A DNA stretch of 64,000 nucleotides from a bacterium (GTDB taxonomy: Bacteria > Bacillota > Clostridia > Oscillospirales > Oscillospiraceae): positions 12,808-76,807 of the forward strand of contig SFVC01000005.1 in NCBI GenBank assembly GCA_004560375.1. Reading direction: 5' to 3'. The translations under genes and the position numbers were made by a program. Below are positions 45,637-55,264 of this stretch, piece by piece; the stretch's first letter is position 1, and each line of letters starts with the position of its first letter. The notes beneath the pieces are model-generated. The model had not been told where the DNA came from and ran no database searches. It saw only the letters and a program-made list of their open reading frames with translations.

Positions 45637-45668
45637 TGGGATAAATTTTGGAAAGCGGGGCGTTCAAT

Positions 45669-46493
45669 ATGAAAAAAGCGGCTTTTATCGGTGTAGGGAA
45701 CATGGGCGGGGCGTTGGCCCGGGCGGCTTGCCGGGCGGTGGGCCCGGATCAGGTGGTGCTGTTCAACCGCACGCCAGAAAAAGCCCGGGTGCTGGCGGCG
45801 GAACTGGGCTGTGAGGTGGTAGACAGCGCCGCCGACGCGGCCTGGGCGGCGGAGTACCTCTTTCTCGGCGTGAAGCCCAACGGAATGCCGCCCCTGCTGG
45901 AGGAGCTTGGCCCCCAGCTCCGGGATCGGCACCGGGTGGGGGAGGACAAGGTGGCGGTGTCCATGGCGGCGGGGCTGACCATCAAGGATCTGCGGCCCCA
46001 CCTGGCGGGGGCGGGGTACTATGTGCCCATCGTGCGGATCATGCCCAACACCTGCGTGGCCGTCGGCAAGGGGATGACGGCCCTGTGCGCCGGGGAGGCG
46101 GTGGGGGAGGAGTGCATCCAGGGTGTGGAGGAGCTCTTGTCCGCCTCCGGGGCGGTGGAGCGCATCCCCGAGGGGCTGATGGATCAGTTTTCCGCCATTG
46201 CCGGGTGCGGCCCCGCCTTTGTCTACCCCTATATCGAGGGGATGGCGGACGGCGGGGTGATGGCCGGCCTGCCCCGGGACAGGGCGGTGGAATACGCCGC
46301 CCGTATGGTGCTGGGGGCGGCGGCCATGGTGCTGGAGAGCGGCAGGCACCCCGGGCAGCTCAAGGACGAGGTGTGCTCCCCCGGGGGATCCACCATTGCC
46401 GGATTGGCGGAGCTGGAGCGGCACGGGCTGCGGGCCGCCGCCATGGACGCGGTGCTGACTTCCTGGCGGAGGAACGCGGAGCTGGGCAAATAA
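45669..46493 (+). CDS. proC: Pyrroline-5-carboxylate reductase
   Basis: 274 aa from ATG 45669. N-terminal NADP-binding GVGNMGGALA, then the conserved RIMPNTCVAVGKGMT and the C-terminal signature EVCSPGGSTIAGLAELE. Last step of proline synthesis. The ribosome site (AAAGCGGGGCG) is weak. A proA/proB pair is not in the window. Confidence 0.95.
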   Translation: MKKAAFIGVGNMGGALARAACRAVGPDQVVLFNRTPEKARVLAAELGCEVVDSAADAAWAAEYLFLGVKPNGMPPLLEELGPQLRDRHRVGEDKVAVSMAAGLTIKDLRPHLAGAGYYVPIVRIMPNTCVAVGKGMTALCAGEAVGEECIQGVEELLSASGAVERIPEGLMDQFSAIAGCGPAFVYPYIEGMADGGVMAGLPRDRAVEYAARMVLGAAAMVLESGRHPGQLKDEVCSPGGSTIAGLAELERHGLRAAAMDAVLTSWRRNAELGK

Positions 46494-46535
46494 AAAAACA
46501 ACCCCCCTGCCCGCGGGCAGGGGGGATTGTTTTTT
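46494..46535. terminator. Bidirectional terminator between proC and the YebC-family gene
   Basis: A long stem with one bulge joins AAAAAACAA + CCCCCCTGCCC on the left with GGGCAGGGGGG + ATTGTTTTTT on the right. The stop codon of the reverse-strand gene lies in the T-run. Confidence 0.92.
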
Positions 46536-47259
46536 ACTCGTCCCAGTTGTGCCAGACGTTCTGCACGTCGTCGTTGTCCTCCATCATGTCGATGAGCTTT
46601 TCCATGTTCTTGACATCCCCCTCGTCGGACAGGGTGACGTAGTTCTGGGGCACCATCTCCACCTTGGCGGAGGCGAAAGTATAGCCCTTTCCCTCCATGG
46701 CGGCCAGCACCGCGCCGAAGTCGTCCGGGGCGGTGTAGACGGTGAAGCAGTCCTCGTCCGCCTCGAAGTCGGCGGCGCCGCAGTCCAGGGCGTCCATCAT
46801 GGCGGTCTCCTCGTCCAGATCCTCCCGCTCAATGACCAGCACGCCCTTCTGATCGAAAGACCAGGACACGCAGCCGGTGGCACCCAGGTTGCCGCCGAAC
46901 TTGTCGAAATAGTGGCGCACCTCGGAGGCGGTGCGGTTGCGGTTGTCGGTGAGGGTCTCCACAATCACCGCCACCCCGCCGGGGCCGTAGCCCTCATAGG
47001 TGATGGACTCGTAGTCGTTGGCGTTGCCGGAGCCCACGGCCTTCTCAATGGTGCGCTTGATGTTGTCGTTGGGCATATTGGCCGCCCGGGCCTTGGCGAT
47101 GACGGTGGCCAGCCGGGAGTTGTTGGCCGGGTCGCCGGAGCCGCCGGTCTTGACGGCAACGATGATCTCCCGGGCGATCTTGGTGAACGCCGCGGAGCGC
47201 TTGGCGTCCGCCGCGCCCTTGGTTTTCTGGATGTTATGCCATTTGGAATGACCTGACAT
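46534..47259 (-). CDS. YebC/PmpR-family protein
   Basis: 241 aa from ATG 47259; starts with the invariant SGHSKWHNIQKTKGAADAKR and contains GYGPGGVAVIVETLTDNRNRT (seen as GYGPGGVAVIVE) and a C-terminal acidic NMEKLIDMMEDNDDVQNV. These proteins were described as transcription regulators, and YebC was later tied to relief of ribosome stalling at prolines. Being next to proC is suggestive but possibly chance. Confidence 0.93.
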   Translation of the reverse strand: MSGHSKWHNIQKTKGAADAKRSAAFTKIAREIIVAVKTGGSGDPANNSRLATVIAKARAANMPNDNIKRTIEKAVGSGNANDYESITYEGYGPGGVAVIVETLTDNRNRTASEVRHYFDKFGGNLGATGCVSWSFDQKGVLVIEREDLDEETAMMDALDCGAADFEADEDCFTVYTAPDDFGAVLAAMEGKGYTFASAKVEMVPQNYVTLSDEGDVKNMEKLIDMMEDNDDVQNVWHNWDE

Positions 47260-47333
47260 AGTGGTATCGTTCCCTTCATTGTGAGGTTGTGAATACAGGC
47301 TCTGAACCCGGTCGGGCAGAAAATTCATCCAAC

Positions 47334-47362
47334 AATATAGCACACTTCCCGTCGGGTTTCAA
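47334..47362 (-). promoter_or_regulatory. Promoter of the YebC-family gene
   Basis: Reverse strand TTGAAA (47362-47357), 17-bp spacer, TATATT (47339-47334). Confidence 0.75.
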
Positions 47363-47421
47363 CCCCTGGAATCAAAACTGATCCGTCTGTTCCGCAAAAT
47401 CCCGAACCTTATGAGGGCGGC

Positions 47422-48756
47422 CTAACTCTGCAAGACCCGGAAGCCCGTCCATTTTCCGCTGCGGAACCGCAGCAGATACGCCGTCCCCCGGAACAGCCAG
47501 TCCGTCAGCCAGGCGATCCACACGCCGTACAGCCCCACGCCCAGGCCCCGGCACAGCAGCAGGCACAGCCCAACCCGGAAGATCCACATGGAGGCGGCGG
47601 ACACGCCCGCGGCGAACCGCACGTCCCCCGCCGCCCGCATTCCCTGGGGCAGGGTGAAGGCCAGCACCCAGAGCGTCAGCTTGCCCGCGCTGATCAGGAG
47701 CAGCAGGCGGAAGGTCAGCTGGGCGCTCTCCGGCGACATTTTGGAGATCCGGGTGACCCACGGGGTGGAGGCCGTCACCAGGATGCTCATGACCAGCATG
47801 GCCCCCTCGGACAGCAGGCAGAACCGCTTGATATAGGTGCGGGCTTCGTCCACGCGGCCCGCCCCCATGCACTGGCCCACCACCGTCAGCAGGCCCAGGC
47901 CGATGGCCATGCCGGGCATACTCTGCACCATGTCCAGGGTCTGGGTCATGGCGTGGGCGGCGATGGCGGCGGTGGAGAAGGTGGCCACCGTGGACTGCAC
48001 CATCAGCTTGCCCAGCTGGAACATGGCGTTTTCCACCCCGGTGGGCACTCCCACCCGCAGCACCGTGCGGATCACCGCCCGGTCGGGGCGGATGCGGCGG
48101 TAGTCCCGGATGGACACCGTCAGCCCGGGGTTTCGCAGCAGGGCCAGGAGCACCACCGCGCTGAGAACGCGGGAAAACAGGGTGGCCAGGGCGGCCCCCG
48201 CAACCCCCTGGTGGAACACGAAGATCAGCACCGCGTTCCCCGCGATATTGACGCCATTGGCTGCCGCCGCCACCGCCATGGGGGGCGCGGAGCGGCCCTC
48301 CGCCCGGAACACCGCCGCCGCCGTCTGCTGGGCGGCCAGGAAGGGGTAGGACAGGGCGGTGAGGAAGAAATAGTCCAGGGCCTGCTCCATCACGGCGGGC
48401 TCCACCGAGCCGAAGATCAGGGTCAGCAGCGGGCGGCGCAGGAGCAGGCACGCCGCCATGGACACGAGGCTCAGCCCCAGGGACACCAGCAACACCTGCC
48501 GGGCGGCGTTGGCGGCCTTGGGGGCCTCCCCCCGGCCCAGGTACTGGGCGCACACGATGACGCCCCCCGCGGCCAGGGCGCTGAGCAGGTTCAGCATCAG
48601 TACGTTGACGGTGTCCACCAGGGACACCGCGGAGATGGCGCTCTCTCCCACGGTGGTGACCATCATGGTGTCCGCAATGCCCATGAGCCCGGAGAGAAGC
48701 TGCTCCAGCATCAGGGGAAGCAGCAGGGACAGGATCTGACGGCGGGTAAACAGCAT
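47422..48756 (-). CDS. MATE-family efflux transporter
   Basis: 444 aa from ATG 48756, with AGGAGG 9 bp before. Twelve hydrophobic helices in two similar halves; PLMLEQLLSGLMGIADTMMV at the start and GVPTGVENAMFQLGKLMVQ at the start of the second half are family landmarks. MATE proteins export cationic drugs or metabolites using ion gradients; substrate unknown. Single gene with own promoter. Confidence 0.92.
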   Translation of the reverse strand: MLFTRRQILSLLLPLMLEQLLSGLMGIADTMMVTTVGESAISAVSLVDTVNVLMLNLLSALAAGGVIVCAQYLGRGEAPKAANAARQVLLVSLGLSLVSMAACLLLRRPLLTLIFGSVEPAVMEQALDYFFLTALSYPFLAAQQTAAAVFRAEGRSAPPMAVAAAANGVNIAGNAVLIFVFHQGVAGAALATLFSRVLSAVVLLALLRNPGLTVSIRDYRRIRPDRAVIRTVLRVGVPTGVENAMFQLGKLMVQSTVATFSTAAIAAHAMTQTLDMVQSMPGMAIGLGLLTVVGQCMGAGRVDEARTYIKRFCLLSEGAMLVMSILVTASTPWVTRISKMSPESAQLTFRLLLLISAGKLTLWVLAFTLPQGMRAAGDVRFAAGVSAASMWIFRVGLCLLLCRGLGVGLYGVWIAWLTDWLFRGTAYLLRFRSGKWTGFRVLQS

Positions 48757-48810
48757 ACAGATCAGCCTCCTTCCCGCAAAAAAGTTTGGAGAACGGCCGC
48801 CGGATCCGGC

Positions 48811-48851
48811 GGCGCGGGGGCTATTATACCCCCGCGCCGGGGGATTGGCAA
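48811..48851 (-). promoter_or_regulatory. MATE promoter with an inverted repeat around the -10 box
   Basis: Reverse strand TTGCCA (48851-48846), 17-bp spacer, perfect TATAAT (48828-48823). A perfect 10-bp inverted repeat, GGCGCGGGGG at 48811-48820 and CCCCCGCGCC at 48829-48838, encloses the -10 box, a good operator arrangement. Confidence 0.7.
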
Positions 48852-48949
48852 GCCTAACCGGCAATTTTCCGGGAGTTTCAAAACATTTCCCCAGTATTTC
48901 GCATACAATGACATATTCAGCGGGTTTTTTCTTTTGCTTTTTGTGCACC

Positions 48950-48978
48950 TTGACTTTATGTGCCAAGCACGCTATAAT
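48950..48978 (+). promoter_or_regulatory. Promoter of the glycogen operon (glgB)
   Basis: TTGACT (48950-48955), 17-bp spacer, perfect TATAAT (48973-48978). The leader before ATG 49062 is about 75 bases. Confidence 0.85.
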
Positions 48979-49061
48979 GTAATATATCATAGCACGTCCA
49001 AGGATGTGCGGGATTATTTACACGGTTCCGCCCCGAATCGGCGGAGGTTTGGAGGCACACT

Positions 49062-51242
49062 ATGCTGAAGAAAACAGATCAACTCAGCGAAGCCATCGCC
49101 CGCTTCAACGGCGGCGTCAGCCGGGATGCCTACCGGTTCCTGGGCTGCCATAAGCAGACGGTGGACGGACAGGAGGGCTATGTCTTCCGGGTATGGGCGC
49201 CCCACGCCAAAAGCGTGCGGGTGCTGGGCAGCTTCAACGGCTGGGACACGGGGGCCCCCGCTATGGAGCGCGTGGAGGCCGCCATCTGGGAGCGGTTTGT
49301 CCCCGGCGTCCAGACCTATGACGAGTACAAATTCTACATTGAGCGGCCCGACGGCTCCTTTGTGTTCCGGGCCGACCCCTACGCCACCCACTCCGCCACC
49401 CGGCCCAACAACGCCAGCAAGGTGTTCGACCTGGACGGCTTTTCCTGGACGGACGAGGCCTACCGCCAGAAGCGGGCCCGGCGGGACGTGCTGAAAAGCC
49501 CCATGAACATCTATGAGATGCACCTGGGATCCTGGCGGCGGCACGAGGACGGCAACTTCCTGTCCTATGTGGACTGCGCCAGGGAGCTGGTGCCCTATCT
49601 GAAGGAGATGGGCTACACCCACGTGGAGCTGCTCCCCGTCAGCGAGTACCCCTATGACCCCTCCTGGGGCTATCAGGTCACCGGCTACTACGCCCCCACC
49701 TCCCGGTACGGCACCCCCCACGACTTCATGAAGTTCGTGGATCTGTGCCACGAGGGGGGCATCGGCGTCATCATCGACTGGGTGGGGGCCCACTTCCCCC
49801 GGGACGAGTGCGGCCTGTTCGAGTTTGACGGCGGCTACTGCTACGAGCCCGCCGACCCCCTGCGCCGGGATCACCCCGACTGGGGCACCCGCATCTTTGA
49901 CTACGGGCGCAACGAGGTGCGCTCCTTCCTGATCTCCAACGTGGTGTATTGGCTGGAGAAGTTCCATGTGGACGGCATCCGGGTGGACGCGGTGGCCTCT
50001 ATGCTCTACCTGGACTACGGCCGCCGGGACGGCCAGTGGCGGCCCAACCAGTACGGCAACAACATCAACCTGGACGCGGTGGCCTTCCTCCAGGACATGA
50101 ACGCCGCCGCCTTCGCCTTCGACCCCCACGCCATCATGGTGGCGGAGGAGTCCACCGCCTACGCCAACGTCACCAAGCCCAAGGAGAACTTCAACGGCCT
50201 GGGCTTCAACTTCAAGTGGAACATGGGCTGGATGCACGACATGATCGACTATATGTCCACCGATCCCCTGTTCCGCAAGGGCAAGCACAACAACATCACC
50301 TTCTCCCTGACCTACGCCTTCTCGGAGAACTTCGTCCTGCCCCTGTCCCACGACGAGGTGGTGCACGGCAAGTGCTCCCTGATCAACAAGATGCCCGGCG
50401 ACTACGCCGACAAGTTCCAGGGGCTGCGGGCCTTCTTCGGCTACATGATGACCCACCCGGGCAAGAAGCTGCTGTTCATGGGCGGCGAGTTCGGCCAGTT
50501 CATCGAGTGGGACGAGAAGAAGCAGCTGGACTGGTTCCTGCTGGACTTCGACAAGCACCACCAGCTCCAGACCTACGTGAAGGATCTGAACCACTACTAC
50601 CTGGATCACCCCGCCCTGTGGAGCAACGACACCGACTGGCAGGGCTTCCAGTGGATCGCCTGCGACGACAACGCCCAGAGCGTGATCTCCTTCCGCCGCA
50701 TCGACGAGAAGGGCAAGGAGGTCATTGTGGTGTGCAACTTCTGCCCCGTGGAGCGCACCGGCTATGAGATTGGCGTGCCCAAGTCCGGTTCCTATGTCCC
50801 CGTGCTGTCCAGCGACGACGCGAAATACGGCGGCGCGGGCACGGAGCTTGTCCCGGTAAAAGCAAAGAAGAAGGAGCGGCACGGCCTGCCCTACTCCGTG
50901 TCCCTCACCCTGCCCGCCCTGTCCACGGTGATCTACGAGCGGCGCGTGATCCGGGGGGCCAAGGACGAGGGGGCTGGGGAGAAGGCCGCCCCGGCCAAAA
51001 AGCCCCGCAAGGCCCCGGCCAAAAAGGCCGCCGCCCAGACCGGGGAGACGGTCAAAGGGTTGCCCGAGGCCAAGAAGCCGGAGCACAAACCCGAGGTGGA
51101 GCGCAAGCCCGAGGCGGAGGCTGCGCCCGCCGCCGAAGCCCCCGCCCCCGCCAAGCCCCGGGTGAAGAAGGAAGACGGGGGGGAGGCCAAGCCCAAAACC
51201 CGCAAGCCCGCCGCAAAAAAAGCCGCGTCTGAAACCAAGTAG
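49062..51242 (+). CDS. glgB: 1,4-alpha-glucan branching enzyme with a Lys/Ala/Pro-rich tail
   Basis: 726 aa. CBM48 domain (about 15-120), GH13_9 barrel with nucleophile Asp309 (DGIRVDAV), acid/base Glu in AEEST at 362-363 and transition-state Asp431 (LSHDEVVHG), then an all-beta C domain to about 625. The remaining 95 residues are low-complexity, with KK-APAKK-type and PEAE repeats, like histone H1 or AlgP tails; GlgB normally ends after the beta domain. GGAGG precedes ATG 49062. First gene of the glycogen cluster. Confidence 0.96.
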   Translation: MLKKTDQLSEAIARFNGGVSRDAYRFLGCHKQTVDGQEGYVFRVWAPHAKSVRVLGSFNGWDTGAPAMERVEAAIWERFVPGVQTYDEYKFYIERPDGSFVFRADPYATHSATRPNNASKVFDLDGFSWTDEAYRQKRARRDVLKSPMNIYEMHLGSWRRHEDGNFLSYVDCARELVPYLKEMGYTHVELLPVSEYPYDPSWGYQVTGYYAPTSRYGTPHDFMKFVDLCHEGGIGVIIDWVGAHFPRDECGLFEFDGGYCYEPADPLRRDHPDWGTRIFDYGRNEVRSFLISNVVYWLEKFHVDGIRVDAVASMLYLDYGRRDGQWRPNQYGNNINLDAVAFLQDMNAAAFAFDPHAIMVAEESTAYANVTKPKENFNGLGFNFKWNMGWMHDMIDYMSTDPLFRKGKHNNITFSLTYAFSENFVLPLSHDEVVHGKCSLINKMPGDYADKFQGLRAFFGYMMTHPGKKLLFMGGEFGQFIEWDEKKQLDWFLLDFDKHHQLQTYVKDLNHYYLDHPALWSNDTDWQGFQWIACDDNAQSVISFRRIDEKGKEVIVVCNFCPVERTGYEIGVPKSGSYVPVLSSDDAKYGGAGTELVPVKAKKKERHGLPYSVSLTLPALSTVIYERRVIRGAKDEGAGEKAAPAKKPRKAPAKKAAAQTGETVKGLPEAKKPEHKPEVERKPEAEAAPAAEAPAPAKPRVKKEDGGEAKPKTRKPAAKKAASETK

Positions 51243-51276
51243 TTCAAGTCAAGTAATTCTTGAGGGGGAGATCAAC

Positions 51277-52467
51277 TTGTTCGAGCGTAAGAAGGAATGC
51301 ATTGCCATGCTCCTGGCCGGGGGCCAGGGGAGCCGCCTGTACTGCCTGACCCAGGACACCGCCAAGCCCGCGGTGCCCTTCGGCGGCAAGTATCGCATCA
51401 TCGACTTTCCGCTGTCCAACTGCGTCAACTCCGGCATCGACACCGTGGGTGTGCTCACCCAGTACCAACCCCTGGAGCTGAACGACTACATCGGCAACGG
51501 ACAGCCCTGGGATCTGAACCGGAATTGGGGCGGAGCCCACATCCTGCCGCCCTACACCCAGTCTAAGACCGAGTCCTGGTACAAGGGCACCGCCAACGCC
51601 ATCTATCAGAACATCCCCTTTGTGGATCGCTATAACCCGGAATATGTGGTGATCCTGGGCGGCGATCACATCTACAAGATGGACTACAACAAAATGCTCC
51701 ACTTCCACAAGGAGAAGGGGGCCGAGTGCACCATCGCCGTCATGCCCGTCAGCATGGAGGAGGCCACCCGGATGGGCATCATGAGCACCGATGAAAACGA
51801 CGCCATCATCGACTTCGAGGAGAAGCCCAAAAATCCCAAGAGCAATCTGGCCTCCATGGGTATTTACATCTTCACCTGGGCCACCCTGCGCGAGTACCTG
51901 ATTGCCGATGAGGCGGATCCCAACTCTGAGAACGACTTCGGCAAGAACATCATCCCCAACTTCCTGAAGGACAAGCGCCCCATGTACGCCTATTCCTTCG
52001 AGGGCTATTGGAAGGACGTGGGCACCCTGGAGAGCCTGTGGGACGCCAACATGGATCTGCTGGATCCCACGGATCCCATCAATATGCGGGACTCCACCTT
52101 CCGCATCTACGCCCGGAACTACGCCTCCCCCGCCACCCGGATCGAGCCCGGCGCCAAGGTGTCCAACTCCTTCGTGGCCGAGGGCTGCCGCATCCGGGGC
52201 AGCGTGGAGCACTCCGTGCTGTATACCGGCTGCGAGGTGGAGGAGGGCGCGGTGGTGTCCGGCGCGGTGGTGATGCCCAACACCGTGGTGCGGAAGGGCG
52301 CCAACATCAGCTGCGCCATTGTGGGCGAGGGTTGCGTCATTGAGGAGGGCGTGAAGATCGGCGAGCGGCCGGAGAACTGCCCCAATGAGGACTGGGGTAT
52401 CACCGTGGTGGGTCACAAAAAGACCCTCCCCGCCGGCTCCGTCATCCGGCCCAAGGAAATTGTTTAA
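51277..52467 (+). CDS. glgC: Glucose-1-phosphate adenylyltransferase, catalytic subunit
   Basis: 396 aa, TTG start at 51277 chosen because GAGGGGGAG is 6 bp upstream and it gives the expected N-terminus ([20 protein letters not shown]). Nucleotidyltransferase motif GGQGSRL and the substrate loop are present, followed by a left-handed beta helix (about 295-380). It makes ADP-glucose, the regulated step of glycogen synthesis. Placed 34 bp after glgB. Confidence 0.95.
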   Translation: MFERKKECIAMLLAGGQGSRLYCLTQDTAKPAVPFGGKYRIIDFPLSNCVNSGIDTVGVLTQYQPLELNDYIGNGQPWDLNRNWGGAHILPPYTQSKTESWYKGTANAIYQNIPFVDRYNPEYVVILGGDHIYKMDYNKMLHFHKEKGAECTIAVMPVSMEEATRMGIMSTDENDAIIDFEEKPKNPKSNLASMGIYIFTWATLREYLIADEADPNSENDFGKNIIPNFLKDKRPMYAYSFEGYWKDVGTLESLWDANMDLLDPTDPINMRDSTFRIYARNYASPATRIEPGAKVSNSFVAEGCRIRGSVEHSVLYTGCEVEEGAVVSGAVVMPNTVVRKGANISCAIVGEGCVIEEGVKIGERPENCPNEDWGITVVGHKKTLPAGSVIRPKEIV

Positions 52468-52480
52468 GGGGGTGTCCACC

Positions 52481-53602
52481 ATGAACATGACTGGTATTAT
52501 TTTCTCCGAGCTGTACTCCAATGAGCTTGGGGCCTTTACGTATGATCGCAATATGGCCGCCATCCCCTTCGGAGGGCGCTACCGCCTGGTGGACTTCGTG
52601 CTGTCCAACATGGTCAACTCCGGCATCACCAATGTGGGCGTGCTGGCCACCCAGCACTACCACTCCCTGATGGAGCACCTGAACAACGCCCAGCAGTACG
52701 ACCTGAACCGGAAGAACGGTGGCCTCCAGCTCCTGCCGCCCTTCGCCACCGAGAACGCGGGCGCCAACAACCGGGGCAAGCTGGACGACCTCCGCAACGC
52801 CCTGGATTATCTGGAGACCATCACCACCACCCCCTACATCCTGCTGGCCGACGCCTATGTGGTGTGCAACATCGACTACCGTCCGGCCCTGGAGGCCCAT
52901 ATCGCCAGCGGCTGTGACATCACCATGTTGGCCACCCTGGAGGAGGAGCCCTCCCGGGAGCATTACGTGTCCGTCATGCGGGCCGATGCCAGCCACCGGG
53001 TGACCTCCTATGCCCTGGACTGCGCCGCCAAGCCCGGCGACTACGCCAGTATGGGCCATATGATCATCTCCCGGGAGCTGCTGATCAACGTCATCCGGGA
53101 CTACACCTCCCGGGGTATCTATGATTTCCTCCGGGATTTCATCCAGCACGAGTTCAATCGGGGCCGCCTGTCCATCAACCTCTACCAGGTGGATGACGTG
53201 GTGCTCCGCATCCGCAGCGTGAACGAGTATTTCCACAGCAGCCTGTCCATCATCGACAGCGCCATAGGCACACAGCTGTTCCGGGAGGATCGCCCCATCT
53301 TCACCCGCGTCACCGACGAGGTGCCCTGCTACTACGGTATGGAGTGCGAGGTCAGCGGCTGCGTCATCGCCGATGGCTGCATCGTCGAGGGCAAGGTGGA
53401 GAACTGCGTGTTCTCCCGGGGCGTGAAGATCGGCAAGGGCGCCACCCTGAAGAACTGCGTGATCATGCAGGGCAGCGTGGTGGGCGAGGGCGCCAGCCTG
53501 GAAAACGTGGTGGTGGACAAGTGGGTGACGGTCACCAACGGCGCCCAGCTCAAGGGCCTTGCTTCCAACCCTGTGGTCATTCGTAAAGGAGTAACGGTAT
53601 GA
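52481..53602 (+). CDS. glgD: GlgD, regulatory subunit of ADP-glucose pyrophosphorylase
   Basis: 373 aa from ATG 52481 (AAGGGGGTG upstream). It shares the GlgC fold but lacks the GGxGxRL catalytic loop at its start (SELYSNELGAFTYDRNMAA in that place), which is normal for GlgD. Firmicutes GlgD pairs with GlgC to raise activity and alter allosteric control. Starts 13 bp after glgC, ends overlapping glgA. Confidence 0.94.
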   Translation: MNMTGIIFSELYSNELGAFTYDRNMAAIPFGGRYRLVDFVLSNMVNSGITNVGVLATQHYHSLMEHLNNAQQYDLNRKNGGLQLLPPFATENAGANNRGKLDDLRNALDYLETITTTPYILLADAYVVCNIDYRPALEAHIASGCDITMLATLEEEPSREHYVSVMRADASHRVTSYALDCAAKPGDYASMGHMIISRELLINVIRDYTSRGIYDFLRDFIQHEFNRGRLSINLYQVDDVVLRIRSVNEYFHSSLSIIDSAIGTQLFREDRPIFTRVTDEVPCYYGMECEVSGCVIADGCIVEGKVENCVFSRGVKIGKGATLKNCVIMQGSVVGEGASLENVVVDKWVTVTNGAQLKGLASNPVVIRKGVTV

Positions 53603-55032
53603 AAATCTTGCTTGCCTCCAGCGAGGCCGCGCCCTATATCAAGACCGGCGGTCTGGGCGACGTGGCCGCCGCCCTTCCCAAAGCCCTGGCCGAATCCCCC
53701 AACACCGAGGTGGCGGTGTTCCTGCCCTACTACAAGGCCATCAAGGACAACCCGGAGTTTGAACTGGAGTATATCACCAACTTCAACGTCCCCCTGTCCT
53801 GGCGCAGCGTGTACGCCGGCCTGTTCCGGGCGGTGAGCAAGCGCAAAAAGCTGCAGTATTACTTCATCGACAATGAGTACTACTTCTACCGGGACGGCTG
53901 CTATGGCCACTATGACGACGGCGAGCGGTTCGCCTTCTTCTCCAAGGCCATCCTGGAGGCCCTTCAGCATCTGAACTGGTATCCCGACGTGATCCACGCC
54001 AACGACTGGCAGACCGCTCTGGTACCAGTGTTCCTCCGGGCCCATTACATGAAGCTGGAGGCGTATCAGCCCATCCGCACCCTGTTTACCATCCACAACA
54101 TGGAGTACCAGGGCCGGTTCCCCGACTCCTTCGTGGACGAGGTGCTGGGCCTGCCCGAGGACTGGAAGGGCACCATGCACTTCGACACCTGCACCAACCT
54201 GATGAAGGCGGCCATTCTGGTGTCCGACCGGGTGAGCACCGTGTCCCGAACCTATGCCTTTGAGATCCAGAACCCCTACTTCGCCCACGGGCTTCACGAT
54301 GTGCTGCGCCAGCACAGCTATAAGCTCAGCGGCGTGGTAAACGGTATTGACACCGACGTGTTCAACCCCGCCACCGATCCACTGCTCTATGCCAAATTCG
54401 ACGCGGAAACCCTGGAAAAGAAGGCGGAGAACAAGAAATTCCTCCAGGAGCGGCTGGGTCTGGCCGTCCGGGAGGACGCCCCCATGGTGATCATGATCAC
54501 CCGGCTGGTGGGGCACAAGGGCGTGGATCTGGTTCAGCGGGTGATGGACGATCTCATGTGGGATGACCTCCAGCTGGTGGTCATCGGCACCGGCGAGTGG
54601 CAGTATGAGGAGATGTTCCGCTCCTATGCCGGCCGCTTCCCCGCCAAGATGTCGGCCAACATTGTGTTTGACAACACCTTGGCCCACCAGGCCTACGCCG
54701 GGGCGGATCTGGTGCTCATGCCCTCCAAGCAGGAGCCCTGCGGCCTGACCCAGCTCATCGCCATGCGGTACGGCACCATTCCCATCGTCCGGGAGACCGG
54801 CGGCCTGTTCGACACCGTGCCCGCCTACAACATTGAGACGGGGGAGGGCAACGGCTTCACCTTCAAGAGCTACAACGCCCACGATATGCTGGACGCGGTG
54901 CGCCGGGGCGAAGGGCTGTTCCACGACAAGGAGCACTGGGTGCAGCTCCAAAAGAGCGTGATGGCCTACGACAGCTCCTGGAAACGCTCCGTCCAGGAAT
55001 ATTGGGATATTTACCGTTCCATGATGGAGTAA
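53599..55032 (+). CDS. glgA: Glycogen synthase (ADP-glucose, GT5)
   Basis: 477 aa. N-terminal ADP-glucose site IKTGGLGDVAAALPKAL (about 15-30), HANDWQTALVP, and the C-terminal SKQEPCGLTQLIAMRYG acceptor/nucleotide motif define GT5. ATG overlaps the glgD stop by 4 bp, AAAGGAG upstream. Confidence 0.96.
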   Translation: MKILLASSEAAPYIKTGGLGDVAAALPKALAESPNTEVAVFLPYYKAIKDNPEFELEYITNFNVPLSWRSVYAGLFRAVSKRKKLQYYFIDNEYYFYRDGCYGHYDDGERFAFFSKAILEALQHLNWYPDVIHANDWQTALVPVFLRAHYMKLEAYQPIRTLFTIHNMEYQGRFPDSFVDEVLGLPEDWKGTMHFDTCTNLMKAAILVSDRVSTVSRTYAFEIQNPYFAHGLHDVLRQHSYKLSGVVNGIDTDVFNPATDPLLYAKFDAETLEKKAENKKFLQERLGLAVREDAPMVIMITRLVGHKGVDLVQRVMDDLMWDDLQLVVIGTGEWQYEEMFRSYAGRFPAKMSANIVFDNTLAHQAYAGADLVLMPSKQEPCGLTQLIAMRYGTIPIVRETGGLFDTVPAYNIETGEGNGFTFKSYNAHDMLDAVRRGEGLFHDKEHWVQLQKSVMAYDSSWKRSVQEYWDIYRSMME

Positions 55033-55105
55033 ACGGCGAATTTTCCAGATTTACCGACCGATTTTCTCTATTTTCATCGTTAAGGCAAAAATGTGAAAAT
55101 AGTAG

Positions 55106-55134
55106 TTCAAAATTGAAGTTGTTTGTGATATAAT
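55106..55134 (+). promoter_or_regulatory. Candidate glgP promoter
   Basis: TTCAAA (55106-55111), 17-bp spacer, perfect TATAAT (55129-55134). The -35 is poor, so an activator may be needed. The AT-rich DNA just upstream fits a promoter. Confidence 0.55.
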
Positions 55135-55158
55135 AAACGGGCGTTTACCTCGCCCTGT

Positions 55159-55192
55159 GCAGTCACAGCCCGCGGGAGCGGGCTGTGACTGC
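55159..55192 (+). promoter_or_regulatory. Perfect 15-bp hairpin in the glgP leader
   Basis: Arms 55159-55173 and 55178-55192 (GCAGTCACAGCCCGC) with loop GGGA. No T-run follows and the start codon is 72 bases further on. It could be an mRNA stabiliser, a processing site, or a weak attenuator between synthesis and breakdown genes. Confidence 0.7.
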
Positions 55193-55264
55193 GCTTTCGG
55201 GAAGAATTGGAAAAGTTCGTCAATTTCCGGCCATGGGCCGGCCAAGAAGGGATCGGATCGTCAT

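Noticed and set aside
52481..53602. GlgD as a decayed GlgC copy
   Set aside because: Lack of the catalytic glycine loop is the family norm for GlgD; the frame is intact and coupled to glgA.
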